Source: a virus
Virus record (IMG/VR): IMGVR_UViG_3300046352_000133
Location: 1 to 57,253 of that record
Direction: 5' to 3' (one strand)
Length of the DNA: 57,253 nucleotides
The position numbers and the translations under genes are program-made. A model generated the notes under the pieces. The model did not search any database. It had not been told where the DNA came from and saw only the letters and a list, made by a program, of their open reading frames with translations. This document shows, one piece after another, positions 34,742-43,809 of the stretch. Every line of letters begins with the position of its first letter. Positions within the stretch are counted from its first letter, which is position 1.

Positions 34742-35351
34742 ATTTTCAATAATAATACCTACAATGTGGTGCAGTGATTTAATTTTTAAATTATTGGATT
34801 TACTAAACGATTCCACATTTGTTGGAGAGATAATACTAATTGATAACGATAAGTCAAAGAGACCATCTCAAATCAATTCTACAAAAAAACTAAGAATCAT
34901 AGAGCAAGAAAAAAACATTTATGTCAATCCTGCCTGGAATTTAGGTGTTGAATTAGCGAATTATCCAAACATTTGTATATCGAATGATGATTTAGTTTGG
35001 AATGTACAAATACTCCCTATTATTTTTGAAAACATACATTTAGGAATTATAGGACAAGCTACATCAAATTACTTTGAAGGAGATACTGAAATAAAAATAG
35101 AAGCTATTACTGAAAGGAATTGCGGATGGGGATGTTGTTTTTTTTTACATAAAGATAATTGGATTCCAATACCTTCAGAACTTAAAGTTGCGTATGGTGA
35201 TGATTGGTTAATTAGTAAAATAAAACCATATCAGATAAGTGGAACAATGGTAGAAACAGAACCACACCCGTGGGGATTATCTCGTACTGCAAGTAAGAAT
35301 GAATTTGTAGAAATATCATTTAGAGATGAGGAGGCATTTAAGAAATTATGA
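34725..35351 (+). CDS. GT2-family glycosyltransferase, short
   Basis: 208 residues with a GT-A Rossmann-like N-terminus (FSIIIPTMWCSDLIFKLLDL), EIILIDND (35-42), NPAWNLGVELANY (68-80) and SNDDL (86-90) in place of a DxD. Length is short but includes the full donor-binding half. It ends overlapping the next GT2 gene by four bases. Probably adds one sugar in the island's pathway. Confidence 0.82.
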   Translation: MSEKCKFSIIIPTMWCSDLIFKLLDLLNDSTFVGEIILIDNDKSKRPSQINSTKKLRIIEQEKNIYVNPAWNLGVELANYPNICISNDDLVWNVQILPIIFENIHLGIIGQATSNYFEGDTEIKIEAITERNCGWGCCFFLHKDNWIPIPSELKVAYGDDWLISKIKPYQISGTMVETEPHPWGLSRTASKNEFVEISFRDEEAFKKL

Positions 35352-36034
35352 TTTCAGTTTTAACATTAACATACCAAAGAAAAGATTTATTAGAAGAAGC
35401 AATATACTCATTTCTAAATCAAAATAAATTAGAAAATGCTGAAATGGTAATAATAAATGATTCACCAATAGTAGAATATCGAATAGATAATCCAAAGGTA
35501 AAAATAATAAATCTAAATAAAAGATTTAGTTCTGTTGGAAAAAAATTAGAATGGGGATTTACTCAATGTAATGGTGATGTAATATATCGTTTAGATGATG
35601 ATGATTTACTTACACCTTGGGCATTAGAATTACAAAGAGAATATCATATTGATTCACCTGCTAGTGATATATACCGATGTCAAAAACATTATTTCTTTTC
35701 TAATAACCACTATGAAGGAATTTCCGATTCTGTAAATAATGGTAATGCATATAAAAATAAATGGATTAAAGGAATTGATATTATTGATAAATCTATTGGT
35801 GAAGATAATTGGCTAACGTTTCATACAAATGCCAATATACATATAGGAGATAAAGGTAGATACTCTATGATTTATAGGTGGGGTATGGGTGTATATCATA
35901 TATCAGGAATGGGTGACAGACCTAATGAAGAAATATATAAAAAAACTGATGAATCTAATAAAGAGTCTGGTGTAATATATTTAGAACCAAAATTTAAAGA
36001 AGAATATTGGTCACAATTACCACATTTATTTTAA
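35348..36034 (+). CDS. GT2-family glycosyltransferase
   Basis: 228 residues. The GT2 core is clear: ISVLTLTYQRKDLLEEAIYS at the N-terminus, EMVIINDSP (32-40) and VIYRLDDDDLLTP with Asp83-Asp86 as the metal site. A C-terminal helical part with WGMGVYHISGMGD may hold the acceptor site. Followed by a 40-base gap in which I see no clear hairpin or host-type promoter. Confidence 0.87.
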   Translation: MISVLTLTYQRKDLLEEAIYSFLNQNKLENAEMVIINDSPIVEYRIDNPKVKIINLNKRFSSVGKKLEWGFTQCNGDVIYRLDDDDLLTPWALELQREYHIDSPASDIYRCQKHYFFSNNHYEGISDSVNNGNAYKNKWIKGIDIIDKSIGEDNWLTFHTNANIHIGDKGRYSMIYRWGMGVYHISGMGDRPNEEIYKKTDESNKESGVIYLEPKFKEEYWSQLPHLF

Positions 36035-36074
36035 TAAAAACACCCGTTTTGTTGTAAATTAAATAATTATAAGT

Positions 36075-37058
36075 ATGATTGTATTTATCACAACAGGTTA
36101 CGGAAAAAACATAGTAGGAGGTTCGGATATATGGTGTAACAACTTTGTAGAGAACATCTTACCATTAGTTACAGAAGATTACAAAATTGTAGTTGATGGT
36201 AGACCTTTGTTGCCAGAAAAAGATGCAATCTACACTTTTGGAAACGATGAGGAAATAGATAGCATATTAGATGAGTGTGATAAGATAGTGTTTCTACATC
36301 ATTCTTACAAACCAAATCCTATAATCAAAAAGTATCTTCACAAAACTCACACAACTTTTGTTCATGCTTTTATTCCTGATATGTTAGGATTAAACGATGA
36401 ATACGAAAACCTAATGACAAGAATGGATTGGCATTGGCAAAAGGATATTTTAGATAATTCTAAAAATATCGTATGGATAGGGTATGATAAAGATACAATA
36501 CACACATACTACCCAAATACAATTACTATACCAAACTACTATGAATGGAAACACAACAAACCATATACGGAGGTAGTAAGTAATAAGATTGGTTATGCTG
36601 CAAGATGTGAAACGAGAAAGAATGCTCATTACTTAGATGGGATACCTGCTTTTATATTCTCAAACAAATATGATTACAAACGAATGTTGGAGGGGAGTAA
36701 GATAAATGCAGATGTGCATACTTTTATAGAGTTTGATTATCGTTTTCATAACACATTTTTTCAAAAACAATTTAAAATATTTCACGGTTGTTACACCAAA
36801 GAACCATTTGGGTATGCTATATTTGATGCAATAGATAATGGAAAACTTCCAATTATACATTCTGATTGGATGAAAGATATTAAATACAGATACAGAGCAA
36901 TGAATAAAAAACAATTTCACTATCAGTATCTCAGAATATTAGAAGATGGGTTTGAAAAAAATAAAAAACAATTTGATAGATTAAAAAAAGGATTAGAAAA
37001 ATTTACAAACAAACAAAATTGGATAAATGAGGTCGTTAAATATATTAGCAACATATAA
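36075..37058 (+). CDS. GT-B fold glycosyltransferase (GT4-like)
   Basis: 327 residues. The N-terminus (IVFITTGYGKNIVGGSDIW) resembles GT-B enzymes with a Gly-rich donor loop. The C-terminal half has NKIGYAARCETRKNAHYLDG (about 170-190) and a EPFGYAIFDAIDNGKLPI block near residue 242, corresponding to the E-x7-E nucleotide-sugar site of GT4/GT1 enzymes. HHSY at about 75-78 may be part of the acceptor site. T4 alpha-glucosyltransferase is also GT-B, so DNA as acceptor cannot be excluded. Confidence 0.78.
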   Translation: MIVFITTGYGKNIVGGSDIWCNNFVENILPLVTEDYKIVVDGRPLLPEKDAIYTFGNDEEIDSILDECDKIVFLHHSYKPNPIIKKYLHKTHTTFVHAFIPDMLGLNDEYENLMTRMDWHWQKDILDNSKNIVWIGYDKDTIHTYYPNTITIPNYYEWKHNKPYTEVVSNKIGYAARCETRKNAHYLDGIPAFIFSNKYDYKRMLEGSKINADVHTFIEFDYRFHNTFFQKQFKIFHGCYTKEPFGYAIFDAIDNGKLPIIHSDWMKDIKYRYRAMNKKQFHYQYLRILEDGFEKNKKQFDRLKKGLEKFTNKQNWINEVVKYISNI

Positions 37059-38349
37059 TGAGTTACAAAATTTGTTTCCAGAAGCAAATTTAATTTCAAT
37101 AAATGATATTACTCGTAATACACACCATAAACTTATTATAAATAATAATGGTGAAGATATTGAAATACATCATCATATACAAAACCCATATGATATACTT
37201 AATGAATTAAAATCATTTGATAATATAACTTCAATTGATTTGTTATATATTAATCCAATAGATGATTTGATAATAGTGGTTGATAGAAAAATATGGAGTG
37301 AGTTTTATTTACCACTAATGAAATCAAACACAATTGAATTTTCTAAATTAGAACAATTATATGTTGAAAAAAATGTAAAAGTTTTATTTAATTTTGCATT
37401 TTTAGAAGCAAATGAATATGAAATAGATGAAAAATATTTTAGATATGATTTTAAATTTAATCATATTAAAATGATAGATTATGAATTATTTGATGGTGGT
37501 AAAAATTTTCATTACGATTCATTCTATTCTATGTTTCATTTAATGGCAGAAGGACAGTTTACACATTTTTTATTTCCAGATTATACTACTGGTAAATTAC
37601 CATATAATAATAATTTTTATGATGTATTTGAAAATCTTAATATATCACATAGTATAGACAAACCATATGTTTATTGTAGCCAGGCATTAAAACCAAGATT
37701 TCATAGAGTTCAGTTTTTGTTAAAAGCAAAGGAATCGGATATATTAAAAAGTGGTTTAAATTGCATAAATGAAAAATTCTTATCAGAATATTTACAAGCA
37801 ACTAGTGAAGGACATATTTATACAGACCATACAACAACTCATACCGATAATCATATAAAATATTTTACAAAAGAAAATTTTAATAAATTACAATCTATAC
37901 GAAATGAAATAAATGTTACACCTTTGAATGCTCCATTTGAGTTTGACCATTTACTTTATTATTTTAAAGAAAGAGAATACGATTTATCATATTTTGAAGT
38001 GATTGGTGAAACACATTGTATTTTTAATTTAAAATATGGATTCTTTACAGAAAAATCTATAAAACCAATATTATCGGAAAAACTTCCATTGATATTTGGT
38101 TCTAATAAAGTATATAGTGAATATGAAAGAATTGGCATAGATTTATTTTTAGATGAATTTGGTTTACAAGGAATTCAAACAAAAAATGAATTAGAACAAA
38201 TTGATATGATAATTGATTTTTTAAAAAACAAAAATATAAATGATGCTAAAAATATATTCATTCAAAAAACACCAATATTAAAAGAAAATAAAGAAAAAAT
38301 TACAAAACATTATTGTAAAATAATGAACAATATAAATAAATTATTATGA
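37027..38349 (+). CDS. putative glycosyltransferase, relative of the gene at 50727
   Basis: 440 residues, very Asn/Ile/Tyr-rich. The C-terminal third has FEVIGETHC and FFTEKSIKPILSEKLPLIFG (about 338-357), the layout of the donor site in GT10/exostosin-like enzymes (TEK-x-KP-x-PLIFG). The protein encoded at 50727 has the same block (VTETFFG, LSEKIFKPISNLQPFLVFG), so the two are divergent paralogues. Start at 37027 overlaps the preceding gene by 32 bases; no better in-frame start is visible. Function by analogy only. Confidence 0.6.
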   Translation: MRSLNILATYNELQNLFPEANLISINDITRNTHHKLIINNNGEDIEIHHHIQNPYDILNELKSFDNITSIDLLYINPIDDLIIVVDRKIWSEFYLPLMKSNTIEFSKLEQLYVEKNVKVLFNFAFLEANEYEIDEKYFRYDFKFNHIKMIDYELFDGGKNFHYDSFYSMFHLMAEGQFTHFLFPDYTTGKLPYNNNFYDVFENLNISHSIDKPYVYCSQALKPRFHRVQFLLKAKESDILKSGLNCINEKFLSEYLQATSEGHIYTDHTTTHTDNHIKYFTKENFNKLQSIRNEINVTPLNAPFEFDHLLYYFKEREYDLSYFEVIGETHCIFNLKYGFFTEKSIKPILSEKLPLIFGSNKVYSEYERIGIDLFLDEFGLQGIQTKNELEQIDMIIDFLKNKNINDAKNIFIQKTPILKENKEKITKHYCKIMNNINKLL

Positions 38350-39209
38350 TACTAACAAACGGTTGTTCATATACCGCAGAAGGTGATAATTGGCCAAACG
38401 GATTTGTAAATTATGGTTATACCTTTTATGACAATTTTAATAAAGAAAATAAGCATGATATTGTAAATATAGCAGCCGGTGGTGCAGGTAATACTTTAAT
38501 CCGAAGAAAAACTTTTCACGCACTACATGGAACAAAATACAAAAACAATGTGCATTATGCAATAATCCAATGGTCTACGATTGATAGGTGGGATTACCCT
38601 ATTTTTGTTTCGGAAGATAAAGCAAATAACTTTCCAAGAATGAATCAATTTCCAGAAAGAATAAACAAAATAAATTATATGCATAACGGAACGGATACGG
38701 AAGGGTATGCAAAAGAATTTTATGAAAAGTATTACTCAATTCATGGTGCAGTTATTGATACATTAGAAAACATATACCATACACAGATATATTTAAAAGA
38801 TGCAAACATACCATATAAGATGATTACTATTGGTAATTTGTTTGCAATGGATGCTAGTATAAGTAAATTAATTGAATTGCAGGATGATAATGAAAGAGGA
38901 AATTATTCAAATTTAAAAATTAATAATATATTAGAACAACTAGAAGATTACGAAGATTCTTTTTATGAAGTTAATATAATAAAAGAATTATTAGAAAAAA
39001 TAGATTTTAGTAATTTTTTATTTACTAATAATAATATAATAGGTGGATTTGGTGGAGGAATAATAGAGTGGCTAACTGATAATAATGAATCAATGCATAA
39101 ATACGGATACCATCCAACTTTAAAACAATCTACTAGATTTTTTGATGAATTTTTATGGCCTAAAATTAAAAATGAAGTAGAAGCAAGTTATACTAAAATA
39201 AATCAATAA
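38346..39209 (+). CDS. SGNH-hydrolase-like protein
   Basis: 287 residues. ILTNGCSYT at the N-terminus puts a Ser8 in the GDS-like position; NIAAGGAGNTLIRR (about 44-57) is the Gly block, and YHPTLKQS near residue 260 supplies a candidate catalytic His. These are the marks of SGNH/GDSL esterases and of related acetyltransferase domains. A GGGIIEW motif is shared with the gene at 53139. In a glycan island it may add or remove acyl groups on sugars. Overlaps the upstream gene by 4 bases. Confidence 0.7.
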   Translation: MILTNGCSYTAEGDNWPNGFVNYGYTFYDNFNKENKHDIVNIAAGGAGNTLIRRKTFHALHGTKYKNNVHYAIIQWSTIDRWDYPIFVSEDKANNFPRMNQFPERINKINYMHNGTDTEGYAKEFYEKYYSIHGAVIDTLENIYHTQIYLKDANIPYKMITIGNLFAMDASISKLIELQDDNERGNYSNLKINNILEQLEDYEDSFYEVNIIKELLEKIDFSNFLFTNNNIIGGFGGGIIEWLTDNNESMHKYGYHPTLKQSTRFFDEFLWPKIKNEVEASYTKINQ

Positions 39210-39212
39210 AGT

Positions 39213-39244
39213 TTTGTAAATATAGATTTTTTTTCGTATATTAG
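39213..39244 (+). promoter_or_regulatory. Bacteroidota-type promoter inside the glycan island
   Basis: TTTG at 39213-39216, 20 bases, TATATTAG at 39237-39244, in the 63-base gap before the methyltransferase gene. Predicted start about 39250 leaves a leader of about 20 bases before ATG 39273. Same spacing as the other three host-type promoters. Confidence 0.6.
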
Positions 39245-39272
39245 TGTTACTTTATAACTTATTCATTAAAGC

Positions 39273-40031
39273 ATGCTACAAGACTTAATATACATAAAGA
39301 ATACTCTAACAAATAATATTGAATTTAATGAGTACCAGGAACAAGAAGAAATACCAATCCCTTACAGATGGTCTCACGGAGCTACTGATACTCATTTAGG
39401 AGATGGTTTAATTATCTATTCTCTTATTCAGTATATGAGAGCAAAAGTTTGCGTTTGTTTAGGTAGTGGTGGGGGGTTTGTACCTAGACTAATGACACAG
39501 GCAAGAATAGATTTACACAGGCAACATATATTCGAAGGTAATGATGATTTAAATTGGGGAGATATTGGATGCACTTATGTAGTTGATGCTATGAATGGTA
39601 TTGGTGGTAAGGTAGATTGGTTCAAAGAAGAATCATTTTTCAGAAGAACATTTCATCCTCGTATTTTAGGAACTACAACAGAGGAAGCTTTTCATAACCA
39701 CTTTGTATTAAATGATATTAAAATTGATTACTTACATATAGATGCAGGACATAGCTATGAAAATGTTAAAGAAGATTTTGAATTATATTCCCAACTCCTA
39801 TCCCCAAATGGAATTATTTCTATTCACGATACTGACCCTAATTTTGCGGATAGTTACTTAGTTACAAACGAAGTTAAAGATAGAAACGACCATGAAGATT
39901 GGAATGGTCCTATTCAGTTTGTAAAAGAATTAAAAGATAATCCGAAATGGGAAACATTTGATTTGTTTAACTTTGGAATAGTAAAAAATAAACCATCATC
40001 AACAGGTCTTACATTAGTTAAAAGAAAATGA
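39273..40031 (+). CDS. class I SAM-dependent methyltransferase
   Basis: 252 residues. CVCLGSGGGFVPRLM (60-74) is the SAM-binding motif I; IDYLHIDAGHSYENVKEDF (about 150-168) and SPNGIISIHDTDP match motifs of the Methyltransf_24 type enzymes, many of which O-methylate sugars. His-Asp residues in DAGHSY and IHDTD could bind a metal. It opens a sub-operon behind its own host-type promoter and overlaps the following GT gene by 4 bases. Likely methylates a sugar hydroxyl made in this island (inference). Confidence 0.82.
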   Translation: MLQDLIYIKNTLTNNIEFNEYQEQEEIPIPYRWSHGATDTHLGDGLIIYSLIQYMRAKVCVCLGSGGGFVPRLMTQARIDLHRQHIFEGNDDLNWGDIGCTYVVDAMNGIGGKVDWFKEESFFRRTFHPRILGTTTEEAFHNHFVLNDIKIDYLHIDAGHSYENVKEDFELYSQLLSPNGIISIHDTDPNFADSYLVTNEVKDRNDHEDWNGPIQFVKELKDNPKWETFDLFNFGIVKNKPSSTGLTLVKRK

Positions 40032-40876
40032 TTAGATTAGTTACAGTAACGGGTTCTAGAACAACAACATTAAAACATATGTTAAACCATTATACAGATA
40101 TGGTTGATGAAATGTATATTGTTGTATATGATTGGGAAGAGCAATCCAATTTAGCAGAGGTTCAAAATATTGTATCCGAATTCCGAAATGCTAAAATTGT
40201 AAAAACTGTAATTGAAGAAAAATACAATTGGGAAAAAGTAACCCAATTATATAACGAAGTTAAACTAACTCACCCAAACGATTGGTGGGTAATATCAGAT
40301 GATGATGAGTTTCACTCTTATTCATATTCACTTAAATCAATTATATGCGATTGCGATATGAACGGATGGGATATGGTTAGAGGTGGATTCGTAGATAGAA
40401 TTGGTATAGACGGAGATATGGTTGAACTATTGGATACGGATGATATATTTGAAAAGTTTCCATATGCTGGTTTTTTTAGACATCCATTAAGTGGAGCAAA
40501 CCCTAATAAGATTTGTATCGCAAAAGGATATGTTGAAATTACAAACGGGCAACATTATGCAAAGATAGATGGCCATACGACTTGGAAATGGCAAGGTTGG
40601 AATCATCCATTGATTGCACCAATTGATAAATACAATGTGCAAGTTCATCATTTTAAATGGGATAGCACCTGTGGAAAAAGAATTAGAGCAGTTGCAAATA
40701 TACAAAAAGATTACTCTTATTCGGAAGAATATAGAAAAATGTACAGAGAATTAGCAAAGTATAGATTTAAATTACCATTAGATGATGAAAGGTTTGGGTT
40801 TGAATTATCCCCAACTTATCATTATTTGGGATATGAAAAATGGGAGCAACTAATTAAAAAAATAATATCCATATAA
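40028..40876 (+). CDS. glycosyltransferase-like protein, GT2/GT92 type
   Basis: 282 residues. MIRLVTVTGSRTTTLKHMLN, then EMYIVVYDW (28-36) and WWVISDDDEFH with Asp91-Asp93, the layout of GT-A enzymes of the GT2/GT92 type. A His-rich C-terminal part (VQVHHFKW) resembles the metal-binding VHHF motif of this group. Sugar and acceptor unknown. Confidence 0.78.
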   Translation: MIRLVTVTGSRTTTLKHMLNHYTDMVDEMYIVVYDWEEQSNLAEVQNIVSEFRNAKIVKTVIEEKYNWEKVTQLYNEVKLTHPNDWWVISDDDEFHSYSYSLKSIICDCDMNGWDMVRGGFVDRIGIDGDMVELLDTDDIFEKFPYAGFFRHPLSGANPNKICIAKGYVEITNGQHYAKIDGHTTWKWQGWNHPLIAPIDKYNVQVHHFKWDSTCGKRIRAVANIQKDYSYSEEYRKMYRELAKYRFKLPLDDERFGFELSPTYHYLGYEKWEQLIKKIISI

Positions 40877-40908
40877 TTTGGAAATATCAATTAAAAATAG
40901 TATTTTTA
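40877..40908 (+). promoter_or_regulatory. Bacteroidota-type promoter
   Basis: TTTG at 40877-40880, 20 bases, TATTTTTA at 40901-40908. TTTGGAAAT resembles the CTTGGAATT of the sites at 703 and 23153. Predicted start about 40914, ATG at 40925, with an A-rich leader. Confidence 0.6.
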
Positions 40909-40924
40909 CTAAAATAATAAAGTT

Positions 40925-41113
40925 ATGACAGAAGAAGAATTATCATTAGAAAAAAGAAAAGTAAAAGCATTAGAAAAGATTGCAACTACAATGGATGCAC
41001 TTACCGTTTGGTTTGAAGAAATTGAAAAAGATGAGTGGGGTGATAGAATACAATGGTATTTAGCTGAATTTTTAAAAACAACGCAGCCAAAAGACCCAAC
41101 AATTGATGGATAA
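40925..41113 (+). CDS. small acidic conserved phage protein
   Basis: 62 residues, helical: EKRKVKALEKIATTMDALTVW then WFEEIEKDEWGDRIQWYLAEF. I recall short proteins with DALxxWFEEI and DRIQWYLxEF in marine T4-like phages, always unannotated. It is the first gene after a host-type promoter and overlaps the GT7 gene downstream. Confidence 0.68.
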   Translation: MTEEELSLEKRKVKALEKIATTMDALTVWFEEIEKDEWGDRIQWYLAEFLKTTQPKDPTIDG

Positions 41114-42404
41114 AAAATTAGGAATAATTGTTCCTTATAGAAATCGTTTTGAACATCTTGAAGAATTTAAACAATCAATAGTTAAATATCTTAATGATAA
41201 TGGTTATACAAATTATACAATCATTATTGTTGAACAAGATGATGCAAAGTTGTTTAATCGTGGAATGCTACTTAATATTGGATTTAAGGAATCAAAAAAA
41301 CTTAAATGTGATTATGTAGTATTCCACGATATTGATATGCTACCAATTGATGTAGATTATTCTTTTTCAGATGTGCCTATACATTTGGCAACTGATAATA
41401 TACCTTTTGAATCTTACTTTGGAGGGATGGCATTATTTCCCTCACAGATATTCGAACAAATAAATGGCTTTTCTAATTTATATTGGGGTTGGGGATTTGA
41501 AGATGATGATTTGAGATATAGATGTGTAAAAAATAATGTATCTTTTGAAAAATATATAGTACCACAAACCACAGAATCAAAATTACCAATCTTTAATGGA
41601 GTTGATGCATATGCAACAATTTCAAATATTATAAATTACAATAGAAGTTTTAAAATAAAATTAGATATTAATTTAGATAGAGTTGTTTATGATGTAGATA
41701 AGCAATTTGATATATTTCCTATTTTATCAATAAAAGGTTACGATTTTAAACTTTTTTATAATTCTTTTAATAGATTTTATTTGCAACTTTTTGATAAAAA
41801 AGGTAATTATTACGATGTTTATTCTGATATTGTATCTACATCACATAATACTATAAAAATTGAATATGATAGAAATGAGAACATAATTAATTTTTTAGTA
41901 AATGAAAAATTAAATACTATCTATTTTTCAAATAGCATATATAATTATTCTAATGTAGATAAAATTATAATTGGTTCGGATGATGAAAAAAAAGATTTTT
42001 TTAAAGGAAGTATAAATGAATTTTTATTAGAACAAAACGATGAAATAAAGATACATTATAAAAATTATAATATTAAAAATTATTACTTTACTGATATTTC
42101 GGGTAATAAAAACAATGGTGAATTATTTAATGTTTATTTAGATTATTTTAAAGATTTTAAAAATTATTATTCATATGTGCCATTTAGAAGAAATAGTAAA
42201 TTATTAAAATTAAAACATGATGACTGTGGATTTAATGATGGACGATGGAGAGATGATAATAGTAGATGGAATCAGTTGAGATATAATAATGAAGTTCAAA
42301 ACGGATATAGAGATGATATAGAAGATGGATTATCTACATTAAAGTATCAGCTTTATGCAAAAATAAAAGAAGATAAAATAACTCATTTAAATGTTGGGAT
42401 ATGA
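41106..42404 (+). CDS. GT7 (beta-1,4-galactosyltransferase-like) enzyme with inserted LamG domain
   Basis: 432 residues from ATG 41106 (a TTG three bases earlier is less likely). The GT7 donor half is clear: PYRNRFEHL (10-18), LFNRGMLLNIGF (49-60), FHDIDM (73-78, metal) and WGWGFEDDDLRYRC (127-140). A beta-rich concanavalin/LamG-like domain follows (about 168-330). The protein then returns to GT7 sequence: EDGLSTLKYQL near the C-terminus equals the SDGLNSLxYxV of animal beta4GalT. So the lectin-like domain sits inside the catalytic domain. The next gene has the same architecture. Confidence 0.88.
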   Translation: MDKKLGIIVPYRNRFEHLEEFKQSIVKYLNDNGYTNYTIIIVEQDDAKLFNRGMLLNIGFKESKKLKCDYVVFHDIDMLPIDVDYSFSDVPIHLATDNIPFESYFGGMALFPSQIFEQINGFSNLYWGWGFEDDDLRYRCVKNNVSFEKYIVPQTTESKLPIFNGVDAYATISNIINYNRSFKIKLDINLDRVVYDVDKQFDIFPILSIKGYDFKLFYNSFNRFYLQLFDKKGNYYDVYSDIVSTSHNTIKIEYDRNENIINFLVNEKLNTIYFSNSIYNYSNVDKIIIGSDDEKKDFFKGSINEFLLEQNDEIKIHYKNYNIKNYYFTDISGNKNNGELFNVYLDYFKDFKNYYSYVPFRRNSKLLKLKHDDCGFNDGRWRDDNSRWNQLRYNNEVQNGYRDDIEDGLSTLKYQLYAKIKEDKITHLNVGI

Positions 42405-43807
42405 AATTAGGTGTATGTGTTCCGTATAGAAACAGAGAGGAGCACTTAAAGGAGTTTGTACCGATTGTATCAAAGTTTTTAGAATCAAAAGATATTGATT
42501 TTAAAATATACTTTGCCCATCAAACTGATGACAAACTATTTAATAGAGGCGCAATGAAAAACATTGCTGCTAAACACGCATTTGAAGATGGTTGTGATTA
42601 CATCGTATGGCACGATATAGATATGGTTCCAGAGGATGACACTTGCGATTATTCGTTTCCTAATGATAACCCCCAACACATTGCAGTTCGTATCTCACAA
42701 TCCGATTATCAACTAAAATATGAAGAATACTTTGGAGGTGCGGTTCTATTCTCAAAAGAGCAAGTAGAACGAACAAACGGATACTCTAATGATTATTGGG
42801 ATTGGGGTATGGAAGATGATGATTTGTTTTGGAGATGTGTAAAAGAAGGATATGCAAACAAAACTAAATTAGATTACAATGAAGAGCAAGTTGTAGCATA
42901 TTTTAATGGTGTAGATTCTAAAATTGAATTCAAACCATCCAGAGAACAAAGAGCATGTTTATCGGATTCACATACCGTTTCTATATTAGTAAAAGCAGAC
43001 CAACAGATAGAAAAAGTTCCTATTTGGTTGATTGGTGATTCTGAAAGACAATTTGTAGAGTACCCAATATTCAGAAAGCCAGGTTACGATTGGGGTTTAT
43101 CATTTAACAACAGTAGAGCATATACAATGCAACTTTGGGATAGAATGAAAAATCATATATACCAATGGATTAAGAGATATGAAAACCAATGGACTTGGGT
43201 TACGATGGCAGTTGATGCTGAAACTAAAAAAATACATTTCTACTTAAATGGTAGAGAAAGTGATGCAAGATTGGGAACAGGAACACAATCTCCTTTTACT
43301 TACGAAGAACCATTAAAAAGATACGGAACGGAGCCGTTTTATGTTGGGTATTCAAACTCACCAAACGAATCATTTTTTAAAGGAGGAATTGCATCAATTG
43401 CAATGTGGAATAGGCGTTTAACTCCTGATGAAATAAAAAACATACACACCGAATTTCCAAATGATGGGTTAGTATTAGACCTTTTTACTATGGGATTGGA
43501 TTTTGGAGAATCTACAAATATAGAATTTAAAAAAGAAAATATAGAAATCCCACACACCATATTACCACATAGAATAAATGGTAAATTTAGATGTTTGCCT
43601 CACCAAACGGAGGGGTTAATAAATGAGGGTGGAATTGATAAATGGGCAAAGGGAGAAACAACTGCAAAAAATGAAAGAAGATATATATTAGAAATGCAGC
43701 AGGATAAAATTGATTACAAATCCGATGGCATAAATTCAGTTAGTTATCAGTTGGTATCCGTTGATACGATTGATGGAAAACATCAAATGATAAATGTAAA
43801 ATTATAG
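42401..43807 (+). CDS. GT7 (beta-1,4-galactosyltransferase-like) enzyme with inserted LamG domain, second copy
   Basis: 468 residues, paralogue of the preceding gene. GT7 motifs: VPYRNREEHL (7-16), LFNRGAMKNIA (46-56), WHDIDMVP (70-77), YWDWGMEDDDLFWRC (132-146). The LamG domain (about 168-365) is better kept here: HTVSILVKAD, WTWVTMAVDAETKKIHFYLN, GGIASIAMWNRRLTPDEI. From about 423 the GT7 C-terminus resumes: NERRYILEMQQ and KSDGINSVSYQLVSV, matching the end of beta4GalT. It probably transfers galactose or GalNAc, with the lectin domain holding the acceptor glycan. Overlaps its twin by 4 bases. Confidence 0.9.
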   Translation: MKLGVCVPYRNREEHLKEFVPIVSKFLESKDIDFKIYFAHQTDDKLFNRGAMKNIAAKHAFEDGCDYIVWHDIDMVPEDDTCDYSFPNDNPQHIAVRISQSDYQLKYEEYFGGAVLFSKEQVERTNGYSNDYWDWGMEDDDLFWRCVKEGYANKTKLDYNEEQVVAYFNGVDSKIEFKPSREQRACLSDSHTVSILVKADQQIEKVPIWLIGDSERQFVEYPIFRKPGYDWGLSFNNSRAYTMQLWDRMKNHIYQWIKRYENQWTWVTMAVDAETKKIHFYLNGRESDARLGTGTQSPFTYEEPLKRYGTEPFYVGYSNSPNESFFKGGIASIAMWNRRLTPDEIKNIHTEFPNDGLVLDLFTMGLDFGESTNIEFKKENIEIPHTILPHRINGKFRCLPHQTEGLINEGGIDKWAKGETTAKNERRYILEMQQDKIDYKSDGINSVSYQLVSVDTIDGKHQMINVKL

Positions 43808-43809
43808 TT

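Noticed and set aside
36048-36073. Possible host-type promoter in the 40-base gap before the GT-B gene
   Set aside because: TTTG is present at 36048-36051 but there is no TAnnTTT box at the 20-base spacing.
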